A stretch of 64,000 nt of DNA from Mortierella alpina (lineage: Eukaryota > Mortierellomycota > Mortierellomycetes > Mortierellales > Mortierellaceae): assembly GCA_029449245.1 (NCBI GenBank), contig JANATF010000005.1:2604001-2668000 (forward strand), in the 5' to 3' direction. Position numbers and translations under genes: made by a program. Positions 36,865 to 52,786 of the stretch are shown one piece after another (within the stretch, counting starts at the first letter, position 1; each line of letters starts with the position of its first letter). The notes beneath the pieces were generated by a model. The model saw nothing but the letters and a program-made list of their open reading frames with translations, searched no databases and was not told the DNA's origin.

Positions 36865-39800
36865 ATGAGCTCGACAGCGTCCGAGCTCCGACCAGCTACG
36901 GAGCAGGATGGACCCAAAGCAGATGCCAGTTCGGTCATTCGATACTCCCGGGAATTCATGCTGGAATGCGCAAAAAGTCCCTTTGTAAAGCGACCAGAGG
37001 CTCTTCCTCCAACAAGTGTCTGGTTCGGGTGGGTTCAGGTCTTTGCAGGCGTGCCTGTTTTCATTTTTCGCTCTGTATTTCTGCTTAGCAAGGCAGAACT
37101 AACCGGTGCCTGTGGCCTCCTCCTTACTAGGGAGATTACAAAGGAGGAACCAGAACTGAATAACGGCCCACGAAAGCTTGTTAGGTAAGGTCAAAGTTCC
37201 AGATAGTAGATCGTATCATATCCATGAAATTGTACATGGAAGGTGTTACTATGAACGGCCTGGTCTAAGGTCCCCCTTCTAGTGCTTTACGATGTACTGC
37301 ATGGTATAAAGCTCTTACGCCTTCTAACATGACGTTACCTACCCTACCCTACCCAATCTCTCCTAGCAAAAGCTCAATGTCAGGTAGGGAGCGATCTACC
37401 ATGGGATATGATCCGGTGTCAACGTTATTTCAAATGAACCCGGAGTACAATATTGACAGCTACCCTCTTCCATGATCCCCAACTGCAATTTGACATACGG
37501 TGCTATAGAGCGAATCGTTTTGGGTCCACCCAAAATGAGTTTCGCCTCATCCTCGTTGCCAGGAATGAAGCGTCCGGATGACGCGCTCTCTGGATTCAAA
37601 AAGTCAATGGAGGTCAGTGTGCATAGCAAGGATCATTGAGAGGCACAGTGTAAATGAATGGTCTTTGAAAAAGACTAAATGAACCATCCTACCCCTCGAC
37701 ATAGACCCCACGAGAGGGGCGTGCTCCCCGAGGACCTCCCAGTGCATTGGAGCAAGGGTTTGGTAGAGAAACAATTGAAAAGCTGTCGTCTCATAAACTG
37801 CTTCCAAAAGTCACGCCCAAGGATATCACTGGTCTCTTGAGCGGAATGGATCGGCGGCGAGTAGACCCATCCCGGTCAAGCGCAGCTTCCTCAGGTAGAT
37901 CATCGTCATGTAACAGAATGACCTCTTCGCTTCCTCATCCCACATGTGCTGATAACAACACGCCCCATTAGGATCAAGACAAGGCACAAATTCATCAGGG
38001 TCAAGAATCGGAAGCACTGTAAGGGTGTCTGGCCAGTTCGCACCTCCGCTTAGTGGCTCTTCAAGCAACAATGGCAGTGGATCTAGCTTCGCTAGTCGAT
38101 CTCAGCGCTCAGATGCGCCAGAATGGATGAGCTATAATCCAGAGGCTGAAGGAGCGGCGAAAGAAGGTGAGGGAGACGGCGAGCAGCAGCAGTTTGTGGA
38201 TGACATTCAAGCATGGAAGGCGCGTATGAAGGAGCACGAGAGGCGCGAAAAGGAGAAGGAAACGCAAAGCCAAAGTCAACAAATCAGGTTGGATCCCAAG
38301 GCACCATCAAGGGCTGACAGTAGTTCATCCTGGCGATCTACCGCGCCACCAGCCACAGCAACTGAGATCGCAGGTGAAAAGACTGCAGGTGATCAGAAGA
38401 GCGGTGCAAGTCTCGAAAAGCCTTTGGGACGGACTTTGTTGTCAAACGACTCTATCCAGGACATTGATATATTCTTCAGTCCTGGAGGCATCGATCTCAG
38501 CAAACAATTCGACTCGTCATCGGCGTTTGACAAGTTCTTGTCACAGCACACTGTCGCCGCTTCATCTGAGAGCTCAGCACAAGTCACACCTGCTAGGAAG
38601 ACCGACGGCTCCCGCTTTGCGCGGTTTTTCACGGAGGATGAGCCGGAAGCCGCAAAGGAAACTGAGAAGACCGCAATGGGGGCCAGGGAGATGCCAGGAA
38701 AACAACTCTCGCTTGACCAACTCTTTCAGGCCCATGCACCCAACCCATCGGCAGCCGCCCCTCCACCTCTGGGACGTATGCCCTCAGAGGCAGAGATACT
38801 CGAGTCCATGAAGCCCACCAAAATCGCCACGCCTGCCACACCCTCGGTATCTCACGGACAGTCGGAGGATGCGTTCGCATTTAACAAAATCATGGCCGCT
38901 CTAGCCAAGGTACGCCTCGTCTCGTAAAACCTTTATGTGCTTCTCAAAATTGAAAAAGGTTTGCATGGTTGCATCTAACAGCATATCTTCTCTATGATTA
39001 CATAGCCCCCTGTCACCGGTACCGATTCTGCGACTGCGGCTAGCTCAGCTGCATCTCAGACACCTGCTTCAAAGTCGTCGCCGAGGGCCCCAGACTCAGA
39101 TGTCTCTTCCTCAAAGCTCACAAAGGCCGACGCGGCCTTCCATGACCCTTCTATTGTCACCCTTCAACCCAAATCTACATTGATGGATACACTGAGGAAG
39201 CCGACCACCGAGACATCGGCGACATCAGAATCACCACGTCCGGCGTCCTCCTCGACTCCTTCAGAGATCTCACAGAGCCAAGGATCTGGAGCTCCTACGG
39301 CAACAACTTCTCCTTCGACCCCTTCATCAGAAACAAGCCGTCCCACATCTCGCCCTGTCCAAGTCGCATTTGGTGGTGGTATTCCAACGTCTGTGTATCG
39401 TCAGTTGAGCGGCAAGTCCGAAAGTCAAAAGTCGGCCTCACCTTTGATCCGCCCACTTAGTTCCGTGAATGGTTCGAGCACGAACGGCGGCGGTGCAAGC
39501 CCATCCCTTTCCTCACCATCTATGAGCAGCCCTCGTCAGTTTAATCCACAGGCTTCTCTTCCTTTGCAGCAACAGCAGCAGCCCTCGGTCTCGCAGCAGC
39601 CGCCCCAGCAGCAAATGAACAGAAATTTTGGACCCTATGGACAGGGCCCAGGACCTGCTCTCCACTCGCCAGCAATGGATCCTCGGATTGGAGGAATGTA
39701 TCCAAACGGTGGCCCCTCGCCTATGGGCGCGCCAGGCCTTGGATTGGAGAATGAGCCACCTGCTTTCTTCAACGGAATGCCCATGCAGCGGCCTGCTCAA

Positions 39801-40292
39801 GTAGGACCTCCCCAGTTTGGACAACAGATGCCCCCGCCCTTCAGCCCACAGATGCATGTCAGTGGTCCTAGCGATTTTATGCCGCCCCATCCCTCTCAGT
39901 TTGTAGGCATGCCACCGTTCGGCGCCCCTATGCACCCAAGCATGTTCCCGATGAATCCCGTGGAGATGCTTATGCACCGTGGTCCTGGAGGCCCACCTCC
40001 ACCCCGACCCATGCCTGGAATGGGCCCAGGGCCAGGACCAAACCACTTTGTACCCAACAACTTTGGTCATCCAATGAATGGTATGCCACACCATGGTAAG
40101 TGACGCGCCGCTCGCGAATTTTTATCACTGCTCTTCCGCGGCGTCTTAGCGCCTTCGATGCAAGCATTTTCTAACCGGCATAATGCTCTTGTTATAGGTG
40201 GTTTGCCCATGAATCCTCCCTTCTTCCCACCACAAGGCTCAAAGCCCATGATGACCAGAGAGGAATTCGAGCGCAGAAATAGACAGCAATAA
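36865..40292 (+). CDS. eIF4E-binding 4E-T-like translational repressor
   Basis: Probable homologue of animal 4E-T (EIF4ENIF1), which binds eIF4E and brings mRNAs to decay or P-bodies. Exons: 36865-37028, 37131-37184, 37367-37383 (17 bases), 37509-37612, 37705-37894, 37972-38909, 39006-40095, 40198-40292; the sum is 883 codons plus stop. The binding motif is YSREFML (Y27, YxxxxMPhi-type) followed by SPFVKRPEALPP and VWFGE. Further 4E-T-like blocks are ERIVLGPPKMSFASSSL, PEWMSYNPEAEG, and DDIQAWKARMKEHERREKE. The C-terminal half is Met/Pro/Gly/Gln-rich and disordered, ending MTREEFERRNRQQ. Intron 1 has a clear branch site (ACTAACC, about 37098). Exons 1, 2 and 5-8 are firm; the 17-base exon and its acceptor partner are the weakest part, chosen because no other joining keeps frame. 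Confidence 0.8.
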
Positions 40293-41562
40293 AAAAATGA
40301 ACGTTGATGGACGTGACAAAAAAAACAACATCGATGCCATGCTCGTCCTCTCATTTTACTCCTCTAACGAACGGTCCACGCGTGTCAAGAACGTTCCTGA
40401 CGCAAGGATCGCGCGATCCGAGCGCTTAGATTGTTTCTTAGTCATGATCGTTAAGGCAAGGAGTATTCAACCATCTGGAGAACGCCAAAAGCGATAGACG
40501 ATGGAAACACCACGTTTGCGATGCGATCTGTCTTTCTCTCGCTTTTTTTAACCATTTGAGAGCCCTTGTTTTTTTTACGAGTTGTTTGCCTTTGAACCTC
40601 ACATAGTCTCCAAGAGAGCAAGAGAGTGGGCGAGAAAAGAAAAGAGTTGAAAGATCGCAGCTCGACCTTGCAAAAACTCTAATTTTTTCAAAGACAGCTT
40701 GGCTCTGGAGCGCAGAGGGCTATGCCATGCGCATGGTCAGTCTGGTGCCACTTGAGCCTCGATTGTGGGCCGGGGGAAGTTTGCGAAGTGATGGGTATGC
40801 AGGTGTGCAGGTGTGCAATCGAGAGATTACAAGAATCAACGGCGAAAGGATGCGTTACACCTGTGGGTAATTGAAATTGCAGAAGGTCATAAACAATTAT
40901 CAAGCAGAAATGAGAGGGCGATAGTAGATTTGCAGACAAGTCTGCGCGTTGTCGGCGGCCGGGGTGGGTGAATGAACGAGCAAAACAATGCTCGAGCGGG
41001 CGCGATCCAGCAATTTTAGTGCGAAGTGAAGACGGCATAGGGATCTGCGAGGGTCATGGTTTGTCCACTCCAAAAGGTATAGCGCCAAATTGTATCGGAG
41101 CGTTTGAACCTCCGTTTGTCTCGCATGGGGCGAAGGTCAAAGTGAGACTGACCAGGCACTATACATTCCTCTCGCCTTCGGCAGTGCATTCTCGTGCAAC
41201 AGCGAACGCCCGTCTGCATGGTGCCTCTCAGTTCCCGCCTTGCAGGCCCAGGTACTGTACTTGGGGGGCTGCTTAGCAAACGCCCAGAGCACCTGCTCAC
41301 TTTTGTGCCCTCTCCCACTCGGATGTTTGTTTTCACTCTTTTTCTCTCTTCGTCTTTCTCTGCTCTCCCCAACACAGCTGCTACCTATACCCCATCCACA
41401 CACTCTCATTCTCACTCGCATTCTCTCCACTCTTTCGCGCGTTGTAGCTCCTTCAACCTTGTCTTTGAGCGCTTTGCATCGTTATTCATACTTCTTGTTC
41501 TCTCTAAACTCTCACTTCATGAATCCACCCTAAGTTGTACCCTTCTACCCTCTCCAGCTATA
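40293..41562. other. intergenic region ahead of membrane protein B
   Basis: This 1270-base region holds the 3' end of the 4E-T-like gene and the promoter of membrane protein B, with a CT-rich stretch at about 41320-41530. No gene is recognised. Confidence 0.45.
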
Positions 41563-44418
41563 ATGTCGTCGTCGCTTCCAACATTCTCCCTGTCCTGTCT
41601 TGCACCAAGCAACACTGGCCAGAGCGTTTACTTGTTTGGAGTACCTTCTCCTGGTCGTCTAGAGGCATATTCAGTAGACATATCCAACCCACTCGCACCC
41701 ACATCCACCCTCGTCTCTGCCACTACAACAGCCGCGAATGCACCAGTCAGTTGGGACGCCCAACGCAATCTGGGCTGTTACGCTTACACAGGAGACTCCA
41801 GCACAGTCAATAACCCCATCACCGTGGTGCAGTTTGGGAGCACAGTGCAGGCACAGTTCTTTCCCAACGGTACCTGGATTACGAATCTCGGTTCATACCC
41901 TGCAGCTGTTGAGACAACCATTGACTATGTGAGTCCAAAGACATTCAGTCTTGTGGGATCCACGGGCGGCTGGAGCTGGATTGTGGCCAAGGCCAATGTT
42001 AGATCTTCTGGGGCCTCCGGCTGGCGGGATGTCCGGGTCGGGACAAGGACACAGGCTGCATCGCAAGAGTGAGTTTCGATTCATGCCATTTGCTTGGGCC
42101 TCTTTTTTTCTTTCATTCGCTGCCCGACCGCCTTGAACTCTAGTTGTGCTGACGAACCTTGAATTATCATCTGTTTTTTTGTTGTTTGTTTGTCCTCTCT
42201 TGCGCTCTCGCTACCCAACCCTTTCTCGTATATACATGTACAACTGTTCTTATACCTCGCATGACCGCGTCTCGACCTTTATATTCGCTTTCCTTTCGCA
42301 TAGTTTGACTTTAGCGGGCTCCTCTGATCCGTTGCTGACTGTCGGAGCCATCGCACTGGATGCAGCGAACTTTGGAAACGGCTTCCTCTTTGCCTTTGAG
42401 CAGTCTGGAAGTGCAGCAACTGCCTATAGGGCTGTCGGGAACAAGCGCCCGGACCGAAACCTCACCGCAACCGAGCTTTTGGTGAATTTGACACAAACGA
42501 GTGCCGTGGATATGAACGGGAATCGGCTCTCTAGCAGTGCTGTTCCAGTTACCTCGACCTTTGCTGCGTTTATTCTTGACAGGGTAAAGTACATGTACCC
42601 TCTGTACCTTTTTTTTCTGTCTTATGAGTAATGTAATACAGGAGATCTCCTGCTGTTCTGGACCATCCACTGACGGCGTTCTGGCCATTTTGTTTCGACT
42701 TACTGTTCGCTTATCGCGTCTGATAGACCTTGACTGGTACCATTGCTTTATTCTCGATCGATCCACGAAGCACTTCGCATAAGCTACTGCCACCTTCAAT
42801 CAAAGGCCTCGTCCCACCGTTTCTAGAGGGACAGTCCGTCACCAGCCTCAACAGCAAAATCGTCGTTTATGGTGGACGCCAGCAGGACGCAGGCGAAGCC
42901 CCCACAAATGCAATTCATGTTTTTGACGTGATTTCTGGCACCTGGTCAGGTCCCGCTCTGGTGGATGCCACCAATGGTCCAAATGGGTCTTCAAAATCAG
43001 AGGGACTGAGCGTGGGTGTCTTGGGCGCCATCGCTGCGGTTGCTGCATTGCTGATCGTCATTCTGGCTGCCGTGTTCTGGCGGATCCGCAAGAGGAGGAG
43101 CCTTTCGGCCAAGAGTGGCAATGAAGGCAGCAGTTCACCAGAGATGGGCTATAATCCAGACAGCAAGGATGGCGAGATCAGTATGGCGAATATGGACAGC
43201 AAAAATCGCTATGAACGGCATAGTAGCACGACTCTGACGCCTACGGAGGGCGCTATCACAGCACCAGGTACTCCCAAGAGTATCGCAACGACAAGAACAC
43301 GCATGGATTCCAACAGCCATTCTCAGCGGCGTTCTAGACAACGACGACCCGACAGACACGCTAGTACATACACTATGCGCTCAGAAACGAGTGCGTCCCA
43401 CATTTCACTATACCCAGCAACGTCTACTATTTTTCTTGCGAATTCACCGTCATCCTTCCCTCCAACACCCATGGTTCCAGCTGCGTACGCTTTTTCTAAT
43501 CACTCTGGAGTGCAATACTACCCACAAGTGCAGCGCGGCCACCCATCTACTGCTCCAGATCACTCGCCCAGTCGCAAAACCTCAGTTTACAAAGTCCTTG
43601 TTCCAAATGATTATGATGACAGGCAACCACTTCATCGCCACGAGTCTGCGTATGATTCACCCGCCAGCTCACAGCAACATTCTTCGACCGCCGGAGCGTC
43701 CTCATCTGGAACCCCTGATAGTATCCACGCGGTGCCTTGGCCTGATCAGGGTCAGAGCTATCTCCAAAGCTCGGTAGAGAAAAAGGCTCATACACGCAGC
43801 CAAAAGGCAGATGCCTCGTCAGTCCATTCTCGACACGTGTACTCCGCACCCTCTTCGCAGCCAACCTCACCCACAGCTCTCTCTTTTTCAAGCGAGCCGG
43901 AAAAGTCCTTCGACAAGCAGATCACTGCAGCCACGACCCCAAGGGCAAGAAAGAAGAGAGTGCCGGCACCAGACTATTCTCGTTCAAAAACGGAGCCCAA
44001 CCTGAGATCACCCACGACCCCTACTGAAGCCGCTTGGACTCAAGGTGGACATGATGATTCTGCGACGTATAAAGTTGAGGTCAAGGAACACAAGGTCTCA
44101 CATCAGCAGAGGAACCACCAACGGCCGCAAGAGGGTATTACACGCCAGCAGTCCGCTCCTGGATTGTCAGAGTTTCCGATGCCGCCAAAGCCGACTGCTA
44201 GTCCAAGGACACCCCAGAGTCATGCAGCCTACCTGCAGCGACAGCAAAAGCAGCAGCAACATGCGTCACCAAATCCTGACTGGCAGGGGCAACAAGTGCA
44301 ATTGCAATATCAACCACAGCAGCACGAGCAACAGCGGTCGGACGCAGATGGCTACGGAGTGCAGGGAGTAAGGACACCAAAGTTAGGGTCTTTGCCGCGG
44401 CCGATGCCAAGAGACTGA
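41563..44418 (+). CDS. single-pass membrane protein with long disordered tail (paralogue B)
   Basis: Function unknown; paralogue of the gene at 10045-12100. Three exons, 41563-42068, 42304-42583 and 42727-44418, give 825 residues; introns are phase 2 and phase 0 at matching places. Shared features: LSCLAPSNTGQSVYLFGV (copy A has YACIAPDRSGTSVYLVGV), LEAYSVDISN, the SPKTFSLVG block, a GTWSGPALV block, and one membrane segment (about 358-382) with RIRKRR after it. The cytosolic tail (about 440 residues) is much longer than in copy A and is rich in Ser, Pro, Thr and Gln. No signal peptide is visible at the chosen ATG. Confidence 0.72.
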
Positions 44419-44699
44419 TTTCGTCTTGATAATGTATCCTCGGTTTGCTAGTCTTACAATCATGTACTCATCTGCAATTCATACCCTTATTACATAAACT
44501 TGTACAAAAGTCTAGACTTGTTGATGCGAGAGCCAGGGTGTAATTCTAGAATTCCAAGACACACCTCCTCAGCACAACAACAGTGTCAAAAATGAAGTAA
44601 ATTGTCGAACGCGCATAGAAAGTTATTTTTGTTACCCTCAACTTGTAGGTTATGTAGAGTGGATGGATTTAGGACGCTCCTGCTACTATAGCTATTAGA

Positions 44700-45010
44700 T
44701 CTGCTCCTCTTCGTGACAACAACATAACGTTGATTCTGTGGGTTGCCGCTACTCCTATGTGTGACCCAAGATCCTGGAACCCGCGCCTCCTTGTCGTACA
44801 ATAATGTTTACCATCCCTGTCGTCAAAACGTTGTTGCAAAATGGGGTGATCGCCTTCTTGAACGAAGGTCTTGGTCCGCGTGTTGCGTCCTCCCTGACTG
44901 CCACCTCGCCTTGAAGGTCCTTGTTCAAAATCTAAAGCGATGGCCTCTCATCGACTCCTTTGAGGCCAACTCGTCCCACTGTCGCTTGAAGCGGGCGCAT
45001 TTTTGAGGCA
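44700..45010 (-). pseudogene. possible decayed coding remnant, unknown family
   Basis: On the minus strand, protein-like stretches follow each other in different frames: RFKRQWDELASKESMRGHRF, then in another frame ALDFEQGPSRRGGSQGGRN and FVQEGDHPILQQRFDDRDGK, continuing into GFQDLGSH. Frame changes and stops lie between them, with no splice sites that would join them. The pattern suggests an old coding sequence with small indels. I do not recognise the family. It could equally be chance open frames. Confidence 0.3.
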
Positions 45011-45047
45011 GAAATCATGGTGAGTATCAACATCGCCGCTTGGCTAT

Positions 45048-45290
45048 TATGAGGAGTCCTCATCATCCAGAGCCGACGCTATCGACCTTCTCTTGCGCAA
45101 TGCACGAAAATTGCCAGTTGTTGGTAGTTCCTCAGGCATTGCGCGATACATACTTTGGTCTTGCTCGCGTTCCGTATTAGCAAAAAGCATTCATAGTGTT
45201 GCAGTTGAAGCAATTGTCCTCATCAAACAAGTCCTCGAAATTCTCTCAGGCGACATTGTGCGAGTTGACGTTGACGAGATCTAAAAAAAA
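45048..45290 (-). pseudogene. possible decayed coding remnant
   Basis: Minus-strand segments ENFEDLFDEDNCFNCNT and, in a second frame, EREQDQSMYRAMPEEL followed by LRKRRSIASALDDEDSS and a stop look like coding sequence with a frameshift. No start, no splice signal and no known family. Confidence 0.28.
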
Positions 45291-45601
45291 TGAACGATGC
45301 AAATAACTATAAGCATTTCGGCGCGACAGCAAGAGTGTAGTGGCCTGTGCTGAGAACTGTCGATAGGTACTTGGGTAAGGTGAGCCTACAGTACCCCTCT
45401 CCTCAGGTCAAAGCCTTCTGTGCGTGCACAGGGGCGACTGAGCGTCCTTTGCCATTGTCAGTTTGAGCTGCTGACATTCCTCGAGACAAGGGTAGACGGT
45501 GTTGTGTTCTGGGGATTATTGCAGTATATGAGTTACTGAATTGACAACGTTGAAGCAACTTTTCGTCATGAACCAAGGCTACGGGGGAAACGGGGGGGGG
45601 G

Positions 45602-45733
45602 GGGGTTCGATGTCGTTTGTTCCACACAGATACTAATTCCATATATGCATGCTTCCTGTAAATGCATGAACGTAATTCCTTAAGTGCATGAAATTGTCTA
45701 CTGATTTATGTAGTATCTGCTTGAACGACCTTC
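45602..45733 (+). repeat. 132-base direct repeat, left copy
   Basis: Identical over 132 bases to 46730-46861 as far as I can read. It starts GGGGTTCGATGTCG and ends GAACGACCTTC. It contains ATATATGCATGC and AAGTGCATGAAATTG motifs that also occur, diverged, before the tRNA-Glu gene at 19638. No tRNA follows this copy. Confidence 0.92.
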
Positions 45734-46729
45734 TGTCGCGTGGTAGATCGGTATTGAGGGTGCGATCGTCAGCTACAGAGGTACAGAATGGACAAACGTC
45801 GAAACGAGAGGTCTGAACACTCTTTGGGGATAGGGGTGGTAAGAAGGGTCAAAGGGGGTTGCAAAGAAACAATCAAATCACGAAATAACACCACAAATCA
45901 ATCTCTCGGACTGAAAGGAAGTGTTGTTACTGGGAAACGTTCTCGTACTGAGAATAACGAACTGGGGCACTGGGGTCTTGGTCTTGCGGGACGAAGGGGG
46001 GTAACTGGGGGGTTTTGGGGGGTTGGGTGAGCGTATGTATTGCTGTTAGGCGTGTTTATTGCTGAGGGTTACTTCTGGGGGTGTGCTAGTCTCTCTTTTA
46101 TACTTGTCCTGGCTCCTATCCTTCGTTTTACATCGCTATCATGATCGCTATCGATCTCTGACACTTCCGAGCTTCTCCTGGCGTTGTCCTGGTGACCAAA
46201 CACGCCGTCCTGGGTCCTGCTCGTACTAACTCCATGCAACGCGGACCATGCTCTTCCCGATGTTTACGACTTGAAGGGGCGAGGTCGTTTGGGATTCGTC
46301 CCGTGGCCCAGTGTTTTCTAGCATGATTCGACGCGCCGTCCTGCACGGATAGCTATGATGAACGTTGATTTTGAACGAACCAACCAGAGCCTTTTGAAGG
46401 AACTGGGATCGCTTCGGAACGATGGTGGGCTCATCGTAGTTCGTTCGCACTGACCGTAGTTTCCGCGATGCTGTTCTTCAGAAAGTTCCATGGATTCCGT
46501 TCATCCTGCGCCAGGTGCTGCGATCCCCATCCAGCGTCTCTGGTCGTCTTGAGTACTTCTGGTGGGTCCTGTGTCCGTCATAGTTGGGGAATGAGGTGGA
46601 GGAATGGGGCGGCAAAGAAAAAAGAGGAGGGGAATTGGGCAAAAAGTGAGAGAGCCGCCTGGTATGGTGGCGCTCGTCTATGCTGCATTTCCAGGCCAAT
46701 CAGAACTAAGGCCTCTGGATCTCGCAACA
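45734..46729. other. 996-base segment between the direct repeats
   Basis: G-rich on the left (about 45820-46030). On the minus strand an open frame of 74 codons (46450-46226) and a following stretch ending at about 46076 (SEIDSDHDSDVKRRIGARTS) have coding-like composition but match nothing I know. No primer-binding site or polypurine tract is evident at the inner edges of the repeats. Confidence 0.4.
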
Positions 46730-46861
46730 GGGGTTCGATGTCGTTTGTTCCACACAGATACTAATTCCATATATGCATGCTTCCTGTAAATGCATGAACG
46801 TAATTCCTTAAGTGCATGAAATTGTCTACTGATTTATGTAGTATCTGCTTGAACGACCTTC
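46730..46861 (+). repeat. 132-base direct repeat, right copy
   Basis: Second identical copy of the repeat at 45602-45733. It ends 12 bases before the tRNA-Glu gene at 46874. No target-site duplication is seen at the outer edges of the pair. Confidence 0.92.
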
Positions 46862-46873
46862 ATCTCCATCTCT

Positions 46874-46945
46874 TCCTAGTTGGTCCAGTGGTCAGGATTT
46901 GTCGCTCTCACCGACAAGGCCCGGGTTCGATCCCCGGACTGGGAA
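46874..46945 (+). tRNA. tRNA-Glu (CTC), second copy
   Basis: Identical in all 72 bases to the copy at 19638-19709, with anticodon CTC and no intron. A TTTT terminator follows within 10 bases. The flank upstream is the right 132-base repeat. Confidence 0.95.
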
Positions 46946-47049
46946 TATCTTTTGCTGTCGCTGAAGCAATTTTTTCTGACTCGTGTTTCTGTTGAAGCGG
47001 CGAAAACAGAGACCTGCTTCACTTTTTTTTGCCCTTTCTCACACTTGAT

Positions 47050-48239
47050 ATGTTTTCTACTTTGACGCGGAGACTGTCTCCTCGCACTTGCTCAAGACGC
47101 TGCGTCGTCTTGACTCATTCGGCGTCTTTTCCTTCTCCGTTTCCTCATCCCGTTTCTTCATTCCACTCTTCTTCGTCCTCTTCGTCCTCTTCCTCCTCTT
47201 CCTCCTCTTCCTCCTCTTCCTCCTCTTTTTCCTCGTCGTCTTCTTCGCAGACAATGATTTCTCTGATTGAACAAGCCAAGCAGAAGGCAGCCTACCAGGC
47301 CGTCGACGAACACGTCCTCCCCACCCACACCGTTATTGGCGTGGGCTCTGGTTCCACCGTCGTCCACGTCGTCGCCCGTCTGCTCGAGCGCGACCCCGCC
47401 CTCAACGCAAAGACCATCTTTATCCCAACCTCATTCCAGTCCCGCGGTCTCCTGCTCGACGGCGGCTTGACCGTTGGAGACATTGAACAGTATGTTGTTT
47501 TTCACACCTCCTCCTCTGCTCGGAGTTTGAGAACCCAAGAAGGATCGGAGACCTAATCGTGGGGAAATCACAACACTCACTCGCTCGCTCTTTATCATAT
47601 GCTTTTCCCCTTCCTCTTTTTCTCTTCCTCCCATAGATACCCAATCATCGATGTCACCATCGATGGTGCGGACGAGGTGGACGCCCAGCTGAACGCCATC
47701 AAAGGAGGAGGCGCCGCTCATTTGCAGGAGAAGGTCGTTGCTGAGGCTGCTAAGAAGTTCATCATTGTCGCCGACTACCGCAAGGACTCCAAGGTCCTTG
47801 GAGAGCAGGTAGGGAGAAAAAATGCACAGACTCACATACACTCTCTCTTCTCTCTCTCATTTTCACAAAAACAATTCTCTCCACTTGATACTGATCACCT
47901 TAATGACCACAATTTGTTTGCTTGTCCTCATCATAGTGGACCAAGGGTGTCCCCATCGAGGTGGTTCCTTTTGCATGGAATGCCGTTCTCAAGAAACTGC
48001 AAGGATTGGGCTCCAAGGATGCAAAGCTCCGCATGGCCATCAACAAAGCAGGCCCTGTCGTCACCGACAATGGCAACTTTATCATCGACGCACCTTTCGG
48101 TCTGATCCATGACCCCGCCAAGGTCTTGAAGGACACCAAGCTGATCACCGGTGTGGTCGAGGTCGGATTGTTCTGCAACATGGCCGAGGTCGCGTACTTT
48201 GGATGCGAAGATGGATCAGTAACTGTCAGGACAAAGTAA
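47050..48239 (+). CDS. RKI1: ribose-5-phosphate isomerase A
   Basis: Interconverts ribose 5-phosphate and ribulose 5-phosphate in the pentose phosphate pathway. Three exons, 47050-47489, 47637-47808 and 47937-48239, give 304 residues from the first Met. The enzyme proper begins near residue 69 ([20 protein letters not shown]), a second in-frame Met at 47254. Motifs: [14 protein letters not shown] (phosphate binding), [24 protein letters not shown] (catalytic Asp-Gly-Ala-Asp-Glu), [26 protein letters not shown], and [14 protein letters not shown]. The first 68 residues hold Arg and Ser with a 19-residue-plus Ser run and could be a mitochondrial presequence or simply a translated 5' leader. Starting at 47254 gives 236 residues, close to many family members. 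Confidence 0.94.
47157..47247 (+). repeat. TCT/TCC trinucleotide repeat encoding poly-Ser
   Basis: A long imperfect TCCTCTTCC-type microsatellite lies between the first and second possible starts of the ribose-5-phosphate isomerase gene. Confidence 0.85.
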
Positions 48240-48370
48240 GACGGGTTACAACATACATGTTCAACTGGATTGGCAATAAAGCAATAAAAAAAAGACCATC
48301 AAGGAAAATCTGCCCACATCTGCCGACAAAAAACATTTTGTATTATATTAATGGCATTTGAGGGAGGGGG

Positions 48371-48384
48371 AGGGGGGGGGGGGC
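48371..48384 (+). repeat. G homopolymer just after the PKC1 stop
   Basis: A run of about a dozen G on the plus strand abuts the last codon of PKC1 on the minus strand, giving a C-rich start of its 3' UTR. Confidence 0.7.

Positions 48385-52786
<4,402 letters not shown>

Larger units (their letters stand above)
44419..45601. other. intergenic region with coding remnants
   Basis: After the end of membrane protein B there is no intact gene. Two stretches on the minus strand look like broken coding sequence and are listed separately. A run of 14 G (about 45592-45605) directly precedes the left 132-base repeat. Confidence 0.45.

Noticed and set aside
37396-37629. Open frame of 77 codons on the minus strand
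   Set aside because: It overlaps the 4E-T-like exon coding VLGPPKMSFASS on the plus strand and has no partner exons.
45602-46861. Direct repeats as a CRISPR array or a classical LTR retrotransposon
   Set aside because: There are only two copies almost 1 kb apart, in a eukaryote. For an LTR element I find no TG...CA ends, target duplication, primer site, polypurine tract or reverse transcriptase.
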